A DNA stretch of 64,000 nucleotides, taken from NCBI GenBank assembly GCA_036245805.1, contig BTRK01000004.1, positions 8,494,001 through 8,558,000 of the forward strand. The letters run 5' to 3'. Positions 21,439 to 33,116 of the stretch are shown here, piece after piece; position 1 is the stretch's first letter; every line of letters starts with the position of its first letter. The notes below the pieces were generated by a model. It saw only the letters and a program-made list of their open reading frames with translations. It did no database searches and had not been told where the DNA came from. Origin of the DNA: Pristionchus mayeri. Lineage: Eukaryota > Nematoda > Chromadorea > Rhabditida > Neodiplogasteridae. A program made the position numbers and the translations under genes.

Positions 21439-24400
21439 CATGCATGTTGCCTTGAGTGAAGTAGGAAACGTGTTCAACATTTTTCCAGTAAGCGCCATCG
21501 TTGCTCTGAATGCATGAACTTGTAAGGCGAGACAATTAGATAAATTTCAAATTTCCGTATTTCGTGTAATGAAGTGCTTTGTAAACATCCAACGACTGGA
21601 AGTAATTCCAATCTGTGCGATTAAAAAAATTTACAAGCTCCGAAACATGGGCTGGAAAATAATATGGGGAAAATGCCGAGCAAGAATTCAAATTGTTCGG
21701 AATACATTGTGTAAGCATTGCCGTTTGTGTAAGCACCGAACAATTTCTGGCATAGCCCAAAAAGGTCAAATCTGCGAAACTGTCTGATTTTGGCATACTC
21801 ATTTCGTTCAAAGATTGATCGTAGGCTCCAGATGGTGTCACGTTGAAATCAAACGTGTTTGAATATCTCGATTTCAGAAGTCACTAAAATTAAGTGAAAC
21901 GGATTTTCTGCGCAGAATTACGCCAGTAAATTGCATATTTTCATGACAAATTATAAAACTTTTTAGCGTCGTAATTGTGTAAATTTGTGCTCAAAAAAGG
22001 TCGCGATAAAAAGTAGTTTTGGCGATCCATCGACCTAGGTCATTGTCTTGACCCCTTCCGAATCTATTTTGAGGCTGATAACAATAAGAAACTCGGGTAG
22101 ATCACCTAACATTAAGTAGATGGAATCGCCGAAGATACTTTCATGAGCTGTCACTCTCGACCGCCAACAATCTTATCGCGACCTTTTCTCTCACATTTGA
22201 ACGCATACTTCTCTCGTCATGCCGGTCCGAGTGGTCTCCCCTAGTCTCGCGGGATACATTTTTTCACTAAAAAGTTAGTTTTTAATAATTTTTAATACAT
22301 TTTCATGAAAAAATGTAACATACTGGCGTCATCGCCGTTTACTTCTGCACTGGGCATATGTTCCACTTTCTTTGACTGGCCAATGGAGTCGAAATATTCG
22401 AAAATGTTTGATTTCGACGTAACACCAACTGGAGCCAATGTTTAAGTTTAAGTCAATGTTTAACCATTTTTTATCCAAACAGTGTTTAATCAAAATTAAT
22501 ATGATTACCACAATCAGCATGTCGGATTACACCAAATCAGACAGCTTCACCGAATTGTAGTTTTTAGACCTTGCAAAAACTCCTCTGAATTGTCCGATTC
22601 TCACGCAAACGGGCTCATATATTTGTGTAATAATATTTACTTGATGTGCAAGGACGAAGGAGGACAGGGAGGAAGCACGTTCTTCGCCACTGGCCCCGTG
22701 CATTGATAGGCACCGGTGGGGTCGGGAAAAGTCGCTAGTGGCTGGCACGGGCATGCCGAGACATCTGAAATTGGTTGTTTATCTGGCTCTGTTGCACGTT
22801 AGAGGTTCCAAATCAATTTCCAGAAGCATTTAATAATTATATAAATAAAAATAGTTCTACAGGGGGTAGCGACAGAAAGAGAGGATAAAGAAAGAGAGAG
22901 ATCTGAAAGAACTAGGGTATTAGAATTTTAGTGTTTGGCAGTTTACCAACCCAGAAAACGGGGCTGGTTCCCGGCAATAATGTCCAAACGACTTTTAATG
23001 GTAAAACGCCGAGAATATGGTATGAGTGATGTGGAATGATAATCATCTCGGCTCACTCGTAATTTCAGCACACGCGAGAGCCATTGCGTAGACTGTGGCA
23101 CTCGTCGCCTCGCCGACGAAGTTGATCTGTGGCATCGAACACGCTAGTCTTCGCTACCGTACTTGACTTCTTAACCACAATACTTCATCACATCAATTTA
23201 TCAAGGCCGAACAAATGCAATCAGATTCTACATACAAAATACTCTGTATTAGGTAATACTATAGAACGAACTATGCAGGAGACCAATGGGACGAGCCAAA
23301 TTTAGTTTGTTGAAAGTAATAAAGAACGACTTCGCGGAATTAACTAAATTAACCGAGCAGCATACACAAAATCGAGAGGTGTGGAAGGAGAGGATAGCAT
23401 AACCAGCTATCTTTATACAGTTCATTCAGCTTAATCAGAAAACAACAAGAAAATCGTGTTGTTTTCGTTTTTTGTGCGTAGCATCTGATTGCATTTGCTC
23501 AACCTGGATAAATTGATGTGATGATGAATTGTGTTTTTTTAAAGAAGAATTGGGTGGGTTCCTCACCATTCCGACAGCGGAATCGTACGACAGCACGTTG
23601 ATGTAGAAATTCTGCAGCGTCTGGAGCTTTCCAGCTGCATCCCGATATCTGGATTTTTAAAATATATTTTAATGCAAATAATAATGTATGTATCGCTTAT
23701 TGCGTGTTTTACCAGCAAAAATTAATGGAGATGCAGGGGGAACTAGTCAATATCGCGAAGTTGACTAATTTTGGGTTGTAATTTTGGTGAATGTGAAGAG
23801 TGTGCATCTAAAGATGCACACTCTTCAATGCTTGCACTATAGGCACTCCATTCACACCGATGCCATTATTTCATGCCTTCTACGAGTTTGAACCGAATTT
23901 ATCTTATCAAAATTACTACACCAAATTAGGAAAAAGAATTAAACATACCGAATCTCAATCAGAATACAGAATATAATTGAATCAGAATAAAATCAGAATA
24001 AAAAAGACATAATACCGAATCAGGATCATCGGTCCCTCCTGCCCACCGCATCTTCTCCTCGGACAGGCCTCGTTCACTCCGTACGTCAGCAGGAAGGGCA
24101 TAAGTCGAGCGCACGGATCATCGCCCATTACTGCCATCGAGTCGGGATCTGCAAATTCGCCATTATATTTTTGATTTTCCATTATTGTTCGATGCGATGA
24201 ATGAGGGTTGTGTGTCAAATAATCAAGCTTCTTGAACACATTTGCACGAGGCAGTCTGTTCGGTATCGGCTCTCGTTCTAGCTGCAAGGCTTGCGCGAGT
24301 CTTATTTGGAGCAATCGTCCGACTCTCTTCGTTTTACACGCTCTCTCGTCGGTTACAGTGAGCGAGATAGTGCATGGAATGAAGAGAGTGAGACGATTGC

Positions 24401-25214
24401 TCCTTATTTGTTAGATGCGCTTGTTCAAAGCTCACATGGACAGCCCACGTTGCTCTTGTAGTGACGTGTGTACGGCCTCAGGCATGTGAGGGGCGGAGGA
24501 ATCATCGCTTAGTTGCACGCAGCTACCATCCGAGTTGTACACAACTGACGTGCACTGGAAAGAGAGCCATTTTAGGATATCTTGCACCTCAGTGTGATAT
24601 ATCTTTCCATGTTAATGCTACTCTATAAATGGAAAAAAATGTTTGAAATTATTCGATGTTCACATCGGGGGTTGCCAAATAAAGAACGATTTCGCGGGAC
24701 CATTTCCACCAGATGTATCTCGCCACGTTCAGTTTATCCCACATAGACATTAAAAAATAATTAAATATAATATTTACTTACACCCGGTGTCTCATCGCAG
24801 ACAGTGTAGCACCATCCCGCTGATGCCTCCTTGCTGACTGATATGACTGCGTATGGTGTGGTCGAAGTCTCCTTGAGGAAGCAGTTAGGCGAAACTTGAC
24901 GAGCAAGCACGCCCTGCAAGAGCGAGATTGTGCTGCTCCCCTAATTGGTTGGCATGAAGGCTGGAGAAAGGATACCACAGAACCTTGATTATGTGCGCAC
25001 AACGCAGCGTGTGGAGAGAGCATTTAACATTAAGCTACGTTGGACTGAATTTCGAACTCTGATTGGTATTGCGGATCTCCTAGCGCATGCGATGAACATC
25101 AAATGCGAATAAAATTCTAGAAATACAAAATCGTAGAAGTGGCATTTTGAAATTAATAAAAAAATGTAAACTTACCTGTGCAATAAAGAAGATGGACAGG
25201 ATGAGGAAGCGCAT
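21439..25214 (-). CDS. Secreted protein with N-terminal PAN/apple-like domain, about 10 exons (3' end not found)
   Basis: Exons on the minus strand in phase: 25214-25176, 24913-24782, 24554-24436, 24277-24240, 24148-24016, 23648-23567, 23126-23057, 22764-22641, about 21881 to at least 21598, and 21505-21439. Exon 1 is a signal peptide (MRFLILSIFFIAQ). Exons 2-3 carry a PAN-like spacing (GWCYTVCDE, CTSVVYNSDGSCVQLS), a disulfide module of extracellular adhesion or ligand-binding proteins. The rest is cysteine-bearing and unrecognised (ACPRRRCGGQ, NFYINVLSYDSAVGM, CPCQPLATFPDPTGAYQC, FFNRTDWNYF). The exon 9 acceptor (TCGAG) is weak, its donor is unresolved and no terminal exon was found. A diverged inverted copy of the exon 9 start lies at about 22403-22440 (plus). 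Exon order and phase up to exon 8 are solid; function is inferred as extracellular only. Confidence 0.65.
24310..24402. mobile_element. Short hairpin element, copy 2
   Basis: A 93-bp palindrome starting AGCAATCGTCCGACTCTCTT and ending CGATTGCTC, with the family core ACACGCTCTCTCG. Flanking 9-bp repeats CTTATTTGG (24301-24309) and CTTATTTGT (24403-24411) match at 8 of 9 positions. It lies in an intron of the PAN-domain gene. Confidence 0.78.
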
Positions 25215-25644
25215 CCTTCGAAGAAGATGCCTCTAGCCAATTCTAAGGGAAGGCACTGATTAGGCTGAGGGGCAGTCGCTATGGATACTTTCCTACTAGG
25301 AATCAGCAGATGAAGTTGGCTGTGTCTCAAACACCAGCCCCCCCCCTTCTCGACAATTGCTCGAAGGCTGATCTCTGCAACTGGGAAGCGGAAATATATT
25401 CAAACACTCGAAGTGGTTCTCTCCCTCTCGTACACTTTCCTCATCCGGGCAATTATTAACCCTATGATGGCATCGGGAAAAGAAGAGTCTTGAGTAACGC
25501 CTGTGTGACTGCTCAATTCTTTTCAAGCCTAATATCAGAAATTGTACATGGGTTTGAATATCTCACTACAATGCTCAAGAAGGGGACCCCTCTCGCGAGA
25601 GAATCGAGCTGATTCAGGAAATTGGGTGGAAATTGTGAAATGGG

Positions 25645-26430
25645 TTCCTACCATAGTTGCCCACGCCGGCGGCGACCCCCATTCATGGATGCGCACTACT
25701 CCCCTCGATTTGAGGGGAGTAGTGCGCAACCATGAATGGGTCATGGTCAAAAATCGGTTGGTAGGTCAATGGTAGGTCAAGACTAGGTTCCGTACCCGGT
25801 CGATAGTATAGTACCCCCAGATACTGTATACCACTACCGTAACCCACGATTATCGCAAACTAACTTTATTTTTAAAAAGTCCCGGTACCGTTCCCAAACG
25901 ATTATGCAGTACCCAAGTAACTACCGTAACCCAGTTCCTTGGGTCAGATCCAGTTCATTGGGTCAAAAATTTTTCTAAAAATGTCAAACATTTTTCTAAA
26001 AATTCCATATCGATCACATAATGATTCTACAGTAACTAGAGACATAATAGAATACTTTAAAATAATTGCATGTTCAATTTTGGAATTTTAGAAAAATGTT
26101 TGACCCAAGGAGCTGGATCTGACCCAAGGAACTGGGTTACGGTAGTTACTTGGGTACTGTAAAATCGATTGGGCACGGTACCGGGACTTTTTAAAAATAA
26201 AGTTAGTTTGCGATAATCGTCGGTTACGGTAGTGGTATACGGTATCTGGGGGTACTGTACAATCGATTGAGTGCGGTACCTAGTCTTGACCTACCATTGA
26301 CCTACCAACCGATTTTTGACCATGACCCCCTCCTATTCATGGTTGCGCACTACTCCCCTCAAATCGAGGGGAGTAGTGCGCATGGTCTGAAAACACCTCG
26401 CCGCCAGTGCTGGGCAACTATGGTTCCTAC
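25645..26430. repeat. Palindromic element 5 with terminal mini-hairpins
   Basis: The outer ends GGTTCCTACCATAGTTGCCC and their complement near 26430 bracket two identical internal hairpins (25692-25727 and 26345-26382), each made of GCGCACTACTCCCCTC and its complement. The body is an inverted repeat of the 14.6-kb family (ACCCAGTTCCTTGGGTCAGA). It is a palindrome of palindromes and contains no coding sequence. Confidence 0.85.
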
Positions 26431-26869
26431 TCTTTTTAATCCTCCCAAGGCATGCCTGACTGAACCCCAAATTCTCAATTTGCATACTTCATTTTGAGCT
26501 TTGGAGATTTTGGTGTATTTTGGAGCTTTGGAACACTTCTTGAAGTCGATAGGATATTTGTGGTGGGTATATGAATCGTAATCGTTAGAACAGGAGTAGT
26601 TCTAGTAGGGAGTCTCTGGATTATTTGGCTCGCACTATTGTGGTTGTCGAAGGAGGGGGAGGGCGAAGTGGGATGGAGAGACAGTATCGGAGTACCCCCA
26701 ATACATGCCTTGCTCATCACAGCGAGATTGGCTACGCGTAAAACATGAGCGATATGCTCGATAATTGAACGACCTAGCAAGACGTTCGAAAAAACTATCC
26801 AAATATATCATCCCTCATACTCTTCATTTCGTTCGATCTATCACTAACAGAGCGGTTCTTTTTTGCATA

Positions 26870-27246
26870 TCTATACCTATATATAAAGCGCAGTGTGTGT
26901 GATGGCGTCTGTCCGGATTGCGAAATAGGGAGGGGAGGGAGTGATGACGTTAGAAAGGTATCGAACCATTACCGTATACCAATCAATAATTAGCATTGGG
27001 CCAACTACAGTATACCAATCGATAATTAGCAGTGGGTCAGCGAATATTCCGTGGGTCAGATTTACAATTTTGACCTTTGATCTTTTAGTTACCATATACC
27101 AATCAATAATTAGCATTGATCAACTACCGTATACAATCGATAATTAGCCACGGGTCACATATTATTCCATGGGTCAGATTTATGATTTTAATTTTTGATT
27201 TCCTCTAGGACGGGCCCCCGCCGTAGGCGGGGGCAAGCCAGGCTAG
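26870..27246 (+). mobile_element. Short non-autonomous Helitron (377 bp)
   Basis: It begins with TC (TCTATACCTATATATAAAGC) after an A, and ends in CTAG before a T. A GC-rich hairpin GCCCCCGCC-gta-GGCGGGGGC (27214-27234) stops 8 nt before the CTAG. 5'-TC, 3'-hairpin plus CTRR and insertion between A and T are the defining features of Helitrons, rolling-circle transposons. The interior holds several copies of a motif around ACCAATCAATAATTAGCA and no RepHel coding sequence. Confidence 0.85.
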
Positions 27247-27707
27247 TTTAACAAATAAGTAGAAAGTTGTTTTTGAAAGTCAACCCCTAGCGAATTTTCC
27301 CGAAGCGTTTTCTGGGGGGCGGACAAAAAAGCAACGGACAAGGGATCACTGTTCGCCGGAGAGTAATGAAGCAGCTGCGCATAAAGAGCAACGCATATAA
27401 AAACAATTTAAATTTCTTGTATTTCGTAATACTCACAAAAGTAAAAAAAAGAAATGGGAAAACAATGCATATTTTAAAGTGTGATCTATCAATATTCAAT
27501 TTTAACGTAGATGAAATTGCTCGATCATCACGGCACCTTTTTCTTGAAAAGGTACATGATCGAGTTAAGAGGCGACTCACAATTGTTCCCATTTTGTCCC
27601 TTTTATCTAGTCGTTTGTCTCTCTTTTCCACCCTCTTTGTACCTTTCAACTGATAAAAGGAAAGATGGAGAGGTAATCGGCGCACTCTTGCGCCACTTCC
27701 ATCGTTC

Positions 27708-30700
27708 ATGCGACTTCTTCTGTATCTCTCCCTATTTCCCGCTGCTTATTCACTGAAATTCCTGGCATTTTCGACGCAATTCGCACGTGCCCATGCGAAT
27801 TACATCGCCCGCCTATCGGATGTGCTTGTGGAGGCTGGACATGAAGTGGTGATTTCATTTTTTATCCTGTGTTGGCACTTTTTTCTACGGAATTGTCCAT
27901 TTGCGTTCTTACAGACCATTCTAGCGCCCGTACTAGCCACATCTATTGGAGGCCCTTTCGCAAAGAAGGCGAAGGTTATCACTGTGAGATAGTCTCGCCC
28001 CACTTGCAATTCTTTTGGTTGTTCATATTAGGTTGAATAGAAAGTCTTTATCCACTTTTTATTTCCCTTCTTCTGACAATAAAGCACAAGAGCAAAATCA
28101 AACATATGCACCATTGTTATCTACGACAAATCTCCAACGTTCAGGCAACTTATGGATTCCCTCCTTATAGAACCCATCTCGGCGCGAATCGAAATATTGC
28201 TTGAGTGCGGCCTCGATCGCCCCACGGGAAATGAAGGATCTCTGATCGAGATGACGGATCAGATCCTAGAACAACCAATAATCCGAAGGGGCCAAGTCAG
28301 GAGAATACGGTGTATGAGGGAGAACCATCCAGCCATATTTGGACAGCTCCTGCTTGACCTGTCGTGCAACATGGGGTCGGGTGTTATCGTGTTGATAGTA
28401 CACTTTCTTGCCGTTCAGGGCAGATTGTGCGAATTTCTTCTTGAGATTCTGTAGTTGTTTAGTGTAGACATATCCAGTAATTATCCGCTTCTCGGGTAGG
28501 AGCTCCCAGTAAATCGGGCCATCCACTCCCCACCAGGCAGAGAGCAAGATTTTCATAGGGTGAAGGTCAGGCTTTGCGACGTCCTGTGGGGTCTCATTGG
28601 CATCCACCCACTGTGCCCTCCTATGGTGATTCTCATAGCAGACCCACTTCTCGACCTCTGTTATGAGACGGTCCAACCATCGATCTCCAGCGTAAAGAGT
28701 GAGTAGAGAAAGGGAATCGTCGACACGGTGGTCAAACTGGTCTTGGGTCAATTTGTGGGGTATGAAACGGCCTAGCTTCTTCTTCTTGCCAATGGAGACC
28801 AATCATTTTACGATGGTGCTTTGCGATACCCCAAGTGTGGCTGCCATGTCGCGGGTATTTGGGAAGGATCCAATTCCACTACGATCCGTAGCGCATCCAA
28901 ATCCAGCTCGGGTGGCCTCCCAGACCGGTCATGATCATCCATGGAAAAGTCCCCCTTCTCGAAGCGTTGGTACCAATTGCGTATGGTCTGGTAGTGAGGG
29001 GCATATGACTCGTAGACTTCAGCCAACTGACGTTCCGATTCCTTCATTGTAGTGTGAGAGAGGAATATGAATAACAGAACGTTGCGGATGTGCAAGGCCG
29101 TGGGAACAAACATCGTGGTCTTACTAGTGGCAGAATGAAAGGCGTGGAATGGGGACTTGTTGACCACATAGTCCCTTTGTCATGTGTTATTCACTAGAGG
29201 CGAGGGAACACCAAAGGTATCCTGCACTGAGCAGTGATCGAGCAAAACAGTGGATAAAGACTTTCTGTTCAACCTAATAGAATAGAATAGAATAGATTTA
29301 TACATGCTTTCTTTTTTGCATGTTTATTTGTTACAATGAATTCAGTAGGAAAGGTGGGGGAGGAGATTCATCTCGACGGACTAACTGGATTTTCTGACAA
29401 TTATTTCAGATTCCGCAGTGTAAGCAGGCGAGAGTGTTCGACGACTTTCTCGATCGCGTCTCCGCAAATATCTGGGTGATGAGGCACTCGGTGCAGATGA
29501 TGCAAGAGAGGAGGAGGGTCAACGCCATCTGGGGACACGCCTGTCTCAGTCAGTTGACCATGTTATCCAGTATTGTCGTCGAGTTCAGACATCAAGCTTA
29601 TTTACAAACGGGTTGCGATTTCTACAATTCACATTAACTCTATCGCTCAAAATGATTCAAATAAGCACCAGTTACTCAAGGTGTGCTCGACTCTCCCGGT
29701 CTTCTCGATTCGCTAAAATTGGAACACTTCGACGCGGCTTTCTCGGAGTCGGCGGATGTGTGCGGACCAGGTAGCATCCAACATCATACCGTCTTTGATA
29801 TCCCTGTACCTTATCGATCATCGTTGTAGTGGTAACAGGAACGATAGAAGGAGAGATGATAGATTATACAATATTTCGAAATTCAGTACTCTTCCATCTG
29901 CTTGGTATCAACAAGTGGGCTGTGACCGACTCCGTGGCTATTCAGAATAATTTCGACATCACGCAAACACCCTCGAACCCTGCTTACGTTCCTGGTAAGA
30001 TTGGATCTGTTTCGAAACTTGCTTTTCATAGACTGCAAAAAAAGAGAAAACGTATTGTTTTCGGCACTTGGCCGGATCAGAACTATGTCAAAAAAATGTT
30101 ACTTACGTACCATGTCTCGCACCGCCCATTGTTCCAATCCGGCCTAGCCTCGTCTTTTAATAACACCCAGCATTTAGCATTTAGAGTTCGAAAAATGAAA
30201 ACACGGTCTCTTCGTTCTACACACTCTCTAGACCGGTCGATCGGCGAGAGAGTGTGTAGAATGAAGAGAGCGTGGTATCGCTTCTCGAACTCTACTGGGT
30301 GTGTATGAGATGCCAACTGTTCAGGGATGATGGCCAATGCGGGAGAGCAGATGTCGTTCGTCGAAAGACTAGGAAACACTCTCGTCGCGACGCAGTTCAT
30401 GATTGGCACCGTCTACTCGGACATCGAAGGCGTACTCAGAGAGCGATTGCCAGACCTACCACCAGTACCGGTGAGAAAGGAAGTCAACATTAAAATATAG
30501 GTTAAAGGAGGAGCAAAGGCAAAATTGTTCAAGCTTTCATATGCACGGCCTAGATCCCCCAACGATAATAATCTCCGAAATTTTCACATTGATATCTCCA
30601 TTACAAACAGAGCTACCGGTAGTTGGCGGGGAGCCAAATCAGGGAAAGCTCAGGCAACGAGCGAGAGAGGATGCGCCCTGAAGAGAGTTCTTCTGTAATT

Positions 30701-32516
30701 GAAACACATTTCAACCGGGCGCGCGTTTGCCTTTACTCCTCCTTTAACACGGTGAAATACGAAGATATCAATCGAATAGATACTAATTATATCGCGCTAC
30801 TTTAGGAAATCCTTGCCTCAAACTCCCTGGTGTTTCTCAATTCGGAACCACTCGTGGACTTTCCGCGGCCGTCGTCGGCAAGAGTCATCGACATCGGTGG
30901 CATCACGGTGGCCGGAGAGAGGAACAAACCGATAAATGAGGTGCGCTCCGAGCTTGCCTTGAATCTCAGAGCTGGAGAAAACACTAAGGAATCACACTTC
31001 GGAGTGCCTGCAAGGAGAAATATCTATAGCGCGAATAACAAGCAATTAAAATTAGAAATTTCAATATATTGTTCCATAACTACTGGTAAAAAATGTAACA
31101 TGGTTATAACCGTGCTACGTCTAAGATGCAATTCAGACCTGGTCTTCCATTCTTGATCTCCGTCCTAAGACGATTCTGATCTCGTTTGGATCCATGGCGA
31201 AAGCGTTCACCATGCCGGCAGAATACAAGCAAACGATTCTGTCAACTATCAACAAATTCCCCGACGTGACCTTCATTTGGAAGTATGAGGTGAAGGAAGA
31301 CATGCATGTCCAAAAGCAGGAAAGATTTTGCAGAGACCCGAGGACAACATTTCCGCCGGGGTTCCGAATCTCATCGGGTCCGCATGGGTGCCGCAAAACA
31401 ATTTGCTGCGTGAGTCGGGTTGCTCGAAGCACGACCAGTTGACTCTTTTCGTTAATGGACCAAATAGTATGTTTCTTTCGGAAAGCATGGCCTTTTTACT
31501 TGTTTTCTATTTTCAATTATTCAGATGATGCTAGACTAACAGCCTTCATCACTCATTGTGGACAGGGAAGCACCGCGGAGAGCATCGATGCGGGTGAGAG
31601 CCAATCTCGAATCTAGGAAAAAAAGCCAATCTAGGAAATTACCCCCTATGCTATGATCTTTCCTCTCGTAAAAGCAGTAGCCTCCATCCCGATCCCATTT
31701 CCTTTTTTTTCTAGAGTCCTGCATGAGCCACTTCACAGGAACAACTATATTTATGAATGAATGTTTTTCCTCTGACCTCTCTGCCATGATCCTCCATCTT
31801 GCACCTAGCACCTCCTTCAGGAATTCCCGTTGTCGTCATTCCCGTGCTCGCGGATCAGCTGAGAAACGCGCATCAAGTAGAGCGAAATGGGCTCGGCATC
31901 AGACTGCAGAAGGAAGATCTAGCAAGAGAGGGACCACTGGAAGAGGCAATCCGCGAAATACTCAGCAATGACAGGTTATGCCAGCATTTTACGTTGTTTA
32001 GCACTAAACATTGCAGATATCGTCAGCAAGCAAAGAAGATACAGCGAATGGTAGAGGGCAGACCGTTCCCCATGAAAGAGGTGAGTATACAGGTTCATTT
32101 AAATCTCCGTACCAAGCCCGACTACTAGGATCGACATGGAGAAAATTACCTTCGTCCATGTGTTCCACCATTTCATATGCTTAGACTCTTAAAGTTGTAT
32201 CATCGGCTTCGAGCTGTTCCCATTTTAGAGATAGGGTGGAACATGAAAGTACGAGCACGAAATGTTACCGAATCGCACAGGAGTGGCTCGAAAAACGAAA
32301 TTTCAGGTATTTGTTCGAAACATGGAATTCCTGGCCAAGCATGGTCCACTTCGTCACCTCGATCATTTCGGACGGCATCTCAACTTCTTCCAGTACTATC
32401 TGATCGATGTGATCGCAGTTGTGCTGATCACCGGGTCTATCATCTCTTATAGCTGCTTCATGGTTGTCCGTTGCGGTTTCCGTAAGCTGTTTACTTCGAA
32501 AGCGAAGCGTGATTGA
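27708..32516 (+). CDS. UDP-glucuronosyltransferase (UGT), 13 exons, apparently intact
   Basis: Exons 27708-27848, 27915-27983, 29410-29548, 29681-29770, 29887-29994, 30325-30470, 30806-30940, 31137-31289, 31334-31409, 31525-31593, 31821-31974, 32017-32080 and 32307-32516 splice to 517 residues, the usual UGT length. UGTs attach a sugar from a UDP-sugar to lipophilic toxins and metabolites in the ER lumen. Visible: signal peptide (MRLLLYLSLFPAAYS), TILAPVLATSIGGPFAKKAK, VPNLIGSAWVPQNNLL, the donor-sugar site FITHCGQGSTAES, then VVVIPVLADQLRNA, a C-terminal membrane helix and a tail ending KAKRD, a KxKxx ER-retrieval signal. Odd: the usual HGG of the signature reads HCG. The donor after exon 3 is GTCAGT. 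Intron 2 holds a mariner and intron 5 a hairpin element. A polyadenylation signal AATAAA starts 4 nt after the stop. Two decayed relatives lie downstream. Confidence 0.92.
28028..29278 (-). mobile_element. Mariner transposon 2
   Basis: A 1,251-bp element with inverted ends TTAGGTTGAATAGAAAGTCT and the complementary end at 29278 (one mismatch), flanked by TA (28026-28027 and 29279-29280). It is inserted in antisense orientation in intron 2 of the UGT gene. An AATAG pentamer repeat follows its right end. Confidence 0.93.
28098..29167 (-). pseudogene. Mariner transposase 2, inactivated
   Basis: Two open pieces (29167-28808 and 28802-28266) plus a third (to a TGA at 28098-28100) together give a mariner transposase: YQTIRNWYQRFEKGDFSMDD, DRSGRPP, HDNTRPHVARQVKQELSKYG and YSPDLAPSDYWLF. 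The last two Asp are 34 residues apart. The first catalytic Asp is lost: the site reads ITEVEKWV where mariners have a TGDEKW-like motif. A frameshift lies near 28805 and a TAG follows DYWLF. After that stop, the homologous C-terminus (HKLPERWRFVVDNNGAYV) is still readable. It is a dead enzyme and clearly older than mariner 1. Confidence 0.88.
30183..30294. mobile_element. Short hairpin element, copy 3
   Basis: A 112-bp palindrome, AGAGTTCG...CGAACTCTA, with the inner core TCTCTTCGTTCTACACACTC. It lies in UGT intron 5. No matching 9-bp duplication is visible here. Instead CACCCAG before and CTGGGTG after extend the symmetry, hinting at insertion into a related palindrome or a local rearrangement. 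Confidence 0.7.
30502..30755. repeat. MITE-like inverted-end element in UGT intron 6
   Basis: The ends TTAAAGGAGGAGCAAAGGCA and TGCCTTTACTCCTCCTTTAA are imperfect inverted repeats about 250 bp apart. Internal TTGAAATGTGTTT-type and GCGCGCGT motifs recur inverted at about 35.42-35.66 kb, so this is a second dispersed family. No coding sequence. Confidence 0.6.
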
Positions 32517-33116
32517 AAAAATAAATTATCGCAAATTTTACGATATTCGATCAAATATTACATTTTTATCGAGCGTTATCCGCTTTTAAATGCAAGGGAT
32601 AATGATGTGAACAGTGGCGCTAGATAGGATGAGAATTATTAGAGACAACTGTTACGTAAGAGACGGCATTGCGCAATAGTTCTCATCGTATTTAGTGCCC
32701 GAAGACTCTGATGAGGCAGTCGATGTGCGAGTTCGGTGTGTGCTACTTGCAGAACGCTGAAAGTTCCTAATTTGGTCATACATTTGACCAATTGAGAATT
32801 CCCTAATGGTATCCTCATTCGAGAAAACTTGAAAGAGAAATGGGTGATTCTAGGGTTTCAAATAGGACCTGAGCTGTCGTAAGTCGTGCTACCGTCCTTG
32901 TTTCTCCACTTTCCGGCCTGGCATGATAGATCGTAGATGGGCTGAAAACGCCTTATTTCCACTGCTCCATTCGCTTCCCGAGATCGTTATGGTCGAGCCG
33001 AAAGATCAACCTCGGACTTTCTTACCACCAAATAAACAAACCGCGATAGTTGGTCCAAAAGAGTAGCAATTTCACATTTTCTCTCACGATATTATACTAC
33101 TTAGGTCTTCGATAAG

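Noticed and set aside
26475..26780. Frames at 26.5-26.8 kb on either strand as an exon
   Set aside because: The plus frame has one hydrophobic stretch (VVLVGSLWIIWLALLWLS), but no acceptor/donor pair links it to another exon and the opposite frame is equally long.
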